A DNA stretch of 64,000 nt from Thermohalobaculum sp039805905 (GTDB lineage Bacteria > Pseudomonadota > Alphaproteobacteria > Rhodobacterales > Rhodobacteraceae): assembly GCA_039805905.1 (NCBI GenBank), contig JBDIVM010000002.1:817469-881468 (forward strand), read 5' to 3'. The stretch's first letter is position 1. The number at the start of each line of letters is the position of its first letter. This document shows positions 61,242-64,000 of this stretch, piece after piece. The position numbers and the translations under genes are program-made. Below the pieces are notes generated by a model. It saw nothing but the letters and a program-made list of their open reading frames with translations, was not told the origin of the DNA and did not search any database.

Positions 61242-62063
61242 CTACCGCTTCCGATCAGGCCGGTGGAAGCGCGTCTCCCGCCAGTCCAGCGCGGCCTTCA
61301 GTCCCTCCCGTTGCGATATCTCCTTGAACTGCCTCCGCGACGGCGTCTCCATCGCCTCGATCTCGACGGACAGGTCCAGGTTGGCCCGCAGGGCCTGCCG
61401 CAGACCCATAGCGTCGACCGACCTGTTGATCGCGAGCTTGGTCAGCCGGACGGCGTCGTCGTCGAGCGTGGCAATCCGGCTCGCGATTTCCATCGCACGC
61501 GCGAGCCCGAAGCCTTCGGCGACAATCTCGTTGACGAGGCCCAACGCATGGGCCCGCTCGGCCGGGATGCGGTCATCCGCAGTCAGCAGCAGCTCCTTGG
61601 CGATCTTCGGGCCGGTCAGGAACGGCAGGATCATCGCGGTGATCACGCTCCCGAACTTCAGCTCCGGCTTCCCGAAAAACGTCCCCGACTCGGCGACCGT
61701 GATGTCGCAGGCCATCGCGAGGTCGGTGCCCGCGGCCATGCAGTAGCCATGCACCGCCGCGATCGTCGGCTTCGGGAAATCCCAGAAGCGGGTGATGAAA
61801 TCCAGGTTCTCGGTCAGAACGTGCCGCCATCCCTCGGCGCCCGACGTGGCGGCAGCAGCATCGTCCTTGAGGTCCATTCCGGCGCTGAAGGCGCGCCCGG
61901 CCCCGTGAATCACGACCGCCGCGACCGCCGGGTCCGCCTCAAGGCGGTCCAGCACTGCACGACACTCGGACATGGTCGTACGGCTGATGGCATTCAGGCG
62001 CCGTGGCCGGTTCAGGGTGATCCGGGCCACGCGGCCGGTCATGTCGAGCTGCAACGTCTCCAT
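61242..62063 (-). CDS. Enoyl-CoA hydratase/isomerase family protein
   Basis: 273-aa crotonase: oxyanion-hole motifs GAGRAFSAGMDLKDD and AVHGYCMAAGTDLAMACD. A Glu at the usual first catalytic position is replaced by a Gly/Thr-type stretch (AAGTDLAMACDI), while SGTFFGKPELKFGSV keeps a Glu at the second. May act in the same acid degradation as the adjacent operon, though it stands alone, convergent with lysR. Confidence 0.85.
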   Translation of the reverse strand: METLQLDMTGRVARITLNRPRRLNAISRTTMSECRAVLDRLEADPAVAAVVIHGAGRAFSAGMDLKDDAAAATSGAEGWRHVLTENLDFITRFWDFPKPTIAAVHGYCMAAGTDLAMACDITVAESGTFFGKPELKFGSVITAMILPFLTGPKIAKELLLTADDRIPAERAHALGLVNEIVAEGFGLARAMEIASRIATLDDDAVRLTKLAINRSVDAMGLRQALRANLDLSVEIEAMETPSRRQFKEISQREGLKAALDWRETRFHRPDRKR

Positions 62064-62212
62064 CCGCGCGGTCACGACTCCCGAACCGAACACTGGCCGA
62101 TATTGGTAACGGGGCCCCCGCACGCCGTCCACTCGCGATCTTCCCGGCATCCGGATGGCCGCCAGGCAGCGGCGGCGCGCCGTCGAGGGACCGAACGCTG
62201 GGCCGGCAGCCG

Positions 62213-63172
62213 CTATCCCGAGCAGCTCGCGCCGCCCAGCACGCAGAACCTTGCGCAATGGGGGTGGTTCAGCGCCACTTCGCGGGCCGCACCGGCCAGC
62301 GTCTCCCCGAGCTCGAAGCGCGGGTCGTAGGCAAGCAGCGTGCAGGACAGCACCACCGGCGCCGCCGCGCCCCGCCGCTTCACCACCATGCGCGAGGTCG
62401 CACACATCACGCTGTCGGGGCTGCGCCCGAGGATACCCCAGCAGGCCCCGGTGATCTCGGGCACCTCGGCGGCCTCGTCCATCTCCGGGAACAGCACCAG
62501 CGCGCCCGGGTCGGCGGCATCGATCGGGAAGCGCTCGGCAGCAAAGAGCGCGGCGTAGCCCGCCCGCGACACCTTCTCGTGCTCGCCCCACAGGGTGCGG
62601 CCGGCGACCGCCATGCGGATGCCCCGGTCGCGCAACCAGCGCAGTCCGGCAAGCGTCACGGCGAAGCTGCCCTCTCCCCGCTCCCCGTCGTGACGGGCGG
62701 CCTCGTAATGATCGAGCGAGACCCGGAGCTTCAGGCGGTCTCCATGCCGCGCGGCCAGACGCGCCAGCCCCTCCCGGACGCGTGGCCGCTGCATCGGCAG
62801 CATGGCGTTGGTCAGCACCAGCACCCGGAAGCCGCGCTCGAGCGCCGTGCCGACCATCGCAACGATGTCGGGGTTCATGAACGGCTCGCCGCCGGTGAAC
62901 CCGATCTCGGCAGTCGGCAGACCGAGCGCCGCGATCTCGTCGAGATAGCTCTCGACCTCGGCCAGGGTCAGATAGACCAGTGCGTCGTTCGACGGGCTGG
63001 AATGGATATAGCAGCTCCGGCACTCGATGTTGCAGAGTGTGCCGGTATTGAACCACAGCGTCTCGAGCGCACGGAGCGGCACGCGCGCGCGCAGTTCTCC
63101 CTTGGCGGTCCAATCCGGGTCGGCGAACTTCTGCAACGGCCGCAGGGCGGCGGTCGGGGTCTCGCGGTTCAT
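62213..63172 (-). CDS. Radical SAM protein
   Basis: 319 aa. The SAM-cluster motif is Cys-x3-Cys-x2-Cys in TLCNIECRSCYIHSSP, GGEPFMNPDIV is the SAM-binding motif, and LKLRVSLDHYEAARHD follows. The C-terminal cysteines (GACWGILG, VMCATSRMVV, LSCTLLAYDP, HCARFCVLGGASCSG) could form an auxiliary Fe-S cluster as in SPASM/twitch proteins. No peptide substrate gene is visible nearby. Related genes are often annotated as Fe-S oxidoreductases of unknown role. Confidence 0.82.
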   Translation of the reverse strand: MNRETPTAALRPLQKFADPDWTAKGELRARVPLRALETLWFNTGTLCNIECRSCYIHSSPSNDALVYLTLAEVESYLDEIAALGLPTAEIGFTGGEPFMNPDIVAMVGTALERGFRVLVLTNAMLPMQRPRVREGLARLAARHGDRLKLRVSLDHYEAARHDGERGEGSFAVTLAGLRWLRDRGIRMAVAGRTLWGEHEKVSRAGYAALFAAERFPIDAADPGALVLFPEMDEAAEVPEITGACWGILGRSPDSVMCATSRMVVKRRGAAAPVVLSCTLLAYDPRFELGETLAGAAREVALNHPHCARFCVLGGASCSG

Positions 63173-63275
63173 CGTGTTGCCGGGGTCAGCCTCGTCCTCG
63201 GCACGACCATGGGGCGGGCCGCGCACGGTGTCAAAGGGTGCGGCGCCGTGCTGACCTTAATTTGATCGGCACCGG

Positions 63276-63788
63276 TCACCGAGCCAGCAGCGGGCGCGGC
63301 CCCGGCCGGAACCGCACGACCTGCGGCCTGTCGCTGCCGAAGGCGAAGTTCATCGTCGGCAGGCGGATCTCGGGGCCAGCGGCATATTCCGGCCGCCAAG
63401 GCAGGGGCGAGGCGACGCACATCGCCGGCGCCCCGGCCAGACGGCCGATGTCGCGGATGCGGGGCATGAAGCCCAAGTCCCGCACCGCCGGGCGGCCGCC
63501 GAGCGCGAGCCGGCCAGCCGCGATCACCTGTTCGTTCAGCATCACGCTCAGCACCGATTGCCGGTCGGTTGCCCAGGCGCCGCAGAGCACGGTGGCGCCG
63601 TTCCGCTCCAGCGCCCGCGCGGCGACCGTGATGCCGCCGCCGCTGTCCCATGTGCCGCCGCCGGTGACATAGCCCGGTCCCACGGTGTCGGGACCGACCA
63701 GCGCATGGCGCTCGCAGCCGGCCAGTGTCAGGCAGAGCGCGGCAAGGGACAGGATGCGGATCACCAGACGGCCTCCGGGGCGGATCAT
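63276..63788 (-). CDS. Putative lipoprotein
   Basis: 170 aa with a type II signal (VIRILSLAALCLTLAGC, lipobox Cys25). The mature part (VTGGGTWDSGGGITVAARAL, VLCGAWATDRQSVLSVMLNEQVIAAG) is not recognised. Single gene between tuf and the radical SAM gene; the start ATG 63788 follows CCGCCCCGGAGG-like purines. Confidence 0.72.
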   Translation of the reverse strand: MIRPGGRLVIRILSLAALCLTLAGCERHALVGPDTVGPGYVTGGGTWDSGGGITVAARALERNGATVLCGAWATDRQSVLSVMLNEQVIAAGRLALGGRPAVRDLGFMPRIRDIGRLAGAPAMCVASPLPWRPEYAAGPEIRLPTMNFAFGSDRPQVVRFRPGPRPLLAR

Positions 63789-63828
63789 GGCGCCCCGGAA
63801 CTATGGACGCGCGACGCCCCGAATGAAA

Positions 63829-63848
63829 GGGCCGCCCGGAGGCGGCCC
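63829..63848 (-). terminator. tuf terminator
   Basis: Eight-bp GC stem GGGCCGCC/GGCGGCCC with a four-base loop, followed on the minus strand by TTTCATTC, 25 bp after the tuf stop. Confidence 0.75.
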
Positions 63849-63873
63849 CGGTCGCTCGCAGTGACGGGACCCG

Positions 63874-64000
<127 letters not shown>

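Overview
The window is GC-rich throughout, densely packed, and full of 4-bp ATGA gene overlaps. The gene families are those of Alphaproteobacteria: PuuE/UraD/AllA/AllE purine breakdown, GlxB-type glutamate-synthase relatives, Liv and TRAP transporters, and the small PF13769-like protein that accompanies methyl-H4folate enzymes. I infer a soil or marine alphaproteobacterium; no rRNA is present to place it further. One tRNA-Leu(CAA) and the 3' end of tuf (right edge) are housekeeping landmarks.

Layout. (1) 1-6985: ureide/purine catabolism, with a truncated Liv-type binding protein, a divergent FadR-like regulator, puuE, uraD, then (after a tRNA and a YbaL/Kef antiporter) allA and allE. (2) 7235-9088: a low-complexity exported or anchored protein with a GGGGS repeat. 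(3) 9230-14693: a GlxB/N-methylglutamate-synthase-like set with a GltD-FMN fusion protein. (4) 15147-48616: the notable island. (5) 48758-51699: betaine-homocysteine-type methyltransferase, HAD hydrolase and MFS transporter. (6) 51785-62063: a carboxylate uptake and CoA-activation cluster (TRAP transporter, two acyl-CoA ligases, thiolase plus OB-fold partner, LysR, enoyl-CoA hydratase). (7) 62213-64000: radical SAM protein, lipoprotein and the end of tuf.

The island mixes two systems not usually found together. The first is a full corrinoid methyl-transfer kit: two UroD-type methyltransferases each next to its own corrinoid protein, two ferredoxin-ASKHA (RACo-like) reactivases, a free MetH-activation-like protein, a methyl-H4folate:corrinoid methyltransferase, a MetF-type reductase, a CobW GTPase and a NarI/HdrE-like membrane cytochrome b. 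The second is arsenic handling: arsR-arsD-arsA with every diagnostic cysteine, arsenite oxidase aioBA with all substrate-site residues, and an aquaglyceroporin. A cytoplasmic PhsA/ArrA-like molybdoenzyme with a four-cluster ferredoxin and a Liv ABC transporter complete it. There is no arsB/acr3, arsC or arsM.

My working model, an inference, is an aerobic pathway for methylated arsenicals. The substrate enters through the Liv transporter or the porin, is possibly reduced by the molybdoenzyme, and is demethylated stepwise through corrinoid proteins to H4folate. Methyl groups are oxidised via MetF. The freed As(III) is sensed by ArsR, handled by ArsD/ArsA, and oxidised by AioBA. AT-rich near-palindromes overlapping the promoters of the second methyltransferase operon and of the MetH-activation/PF13769 operon match at 16 of 19 positions and resemble the arsR operator, which would tie both halves to one regulator.
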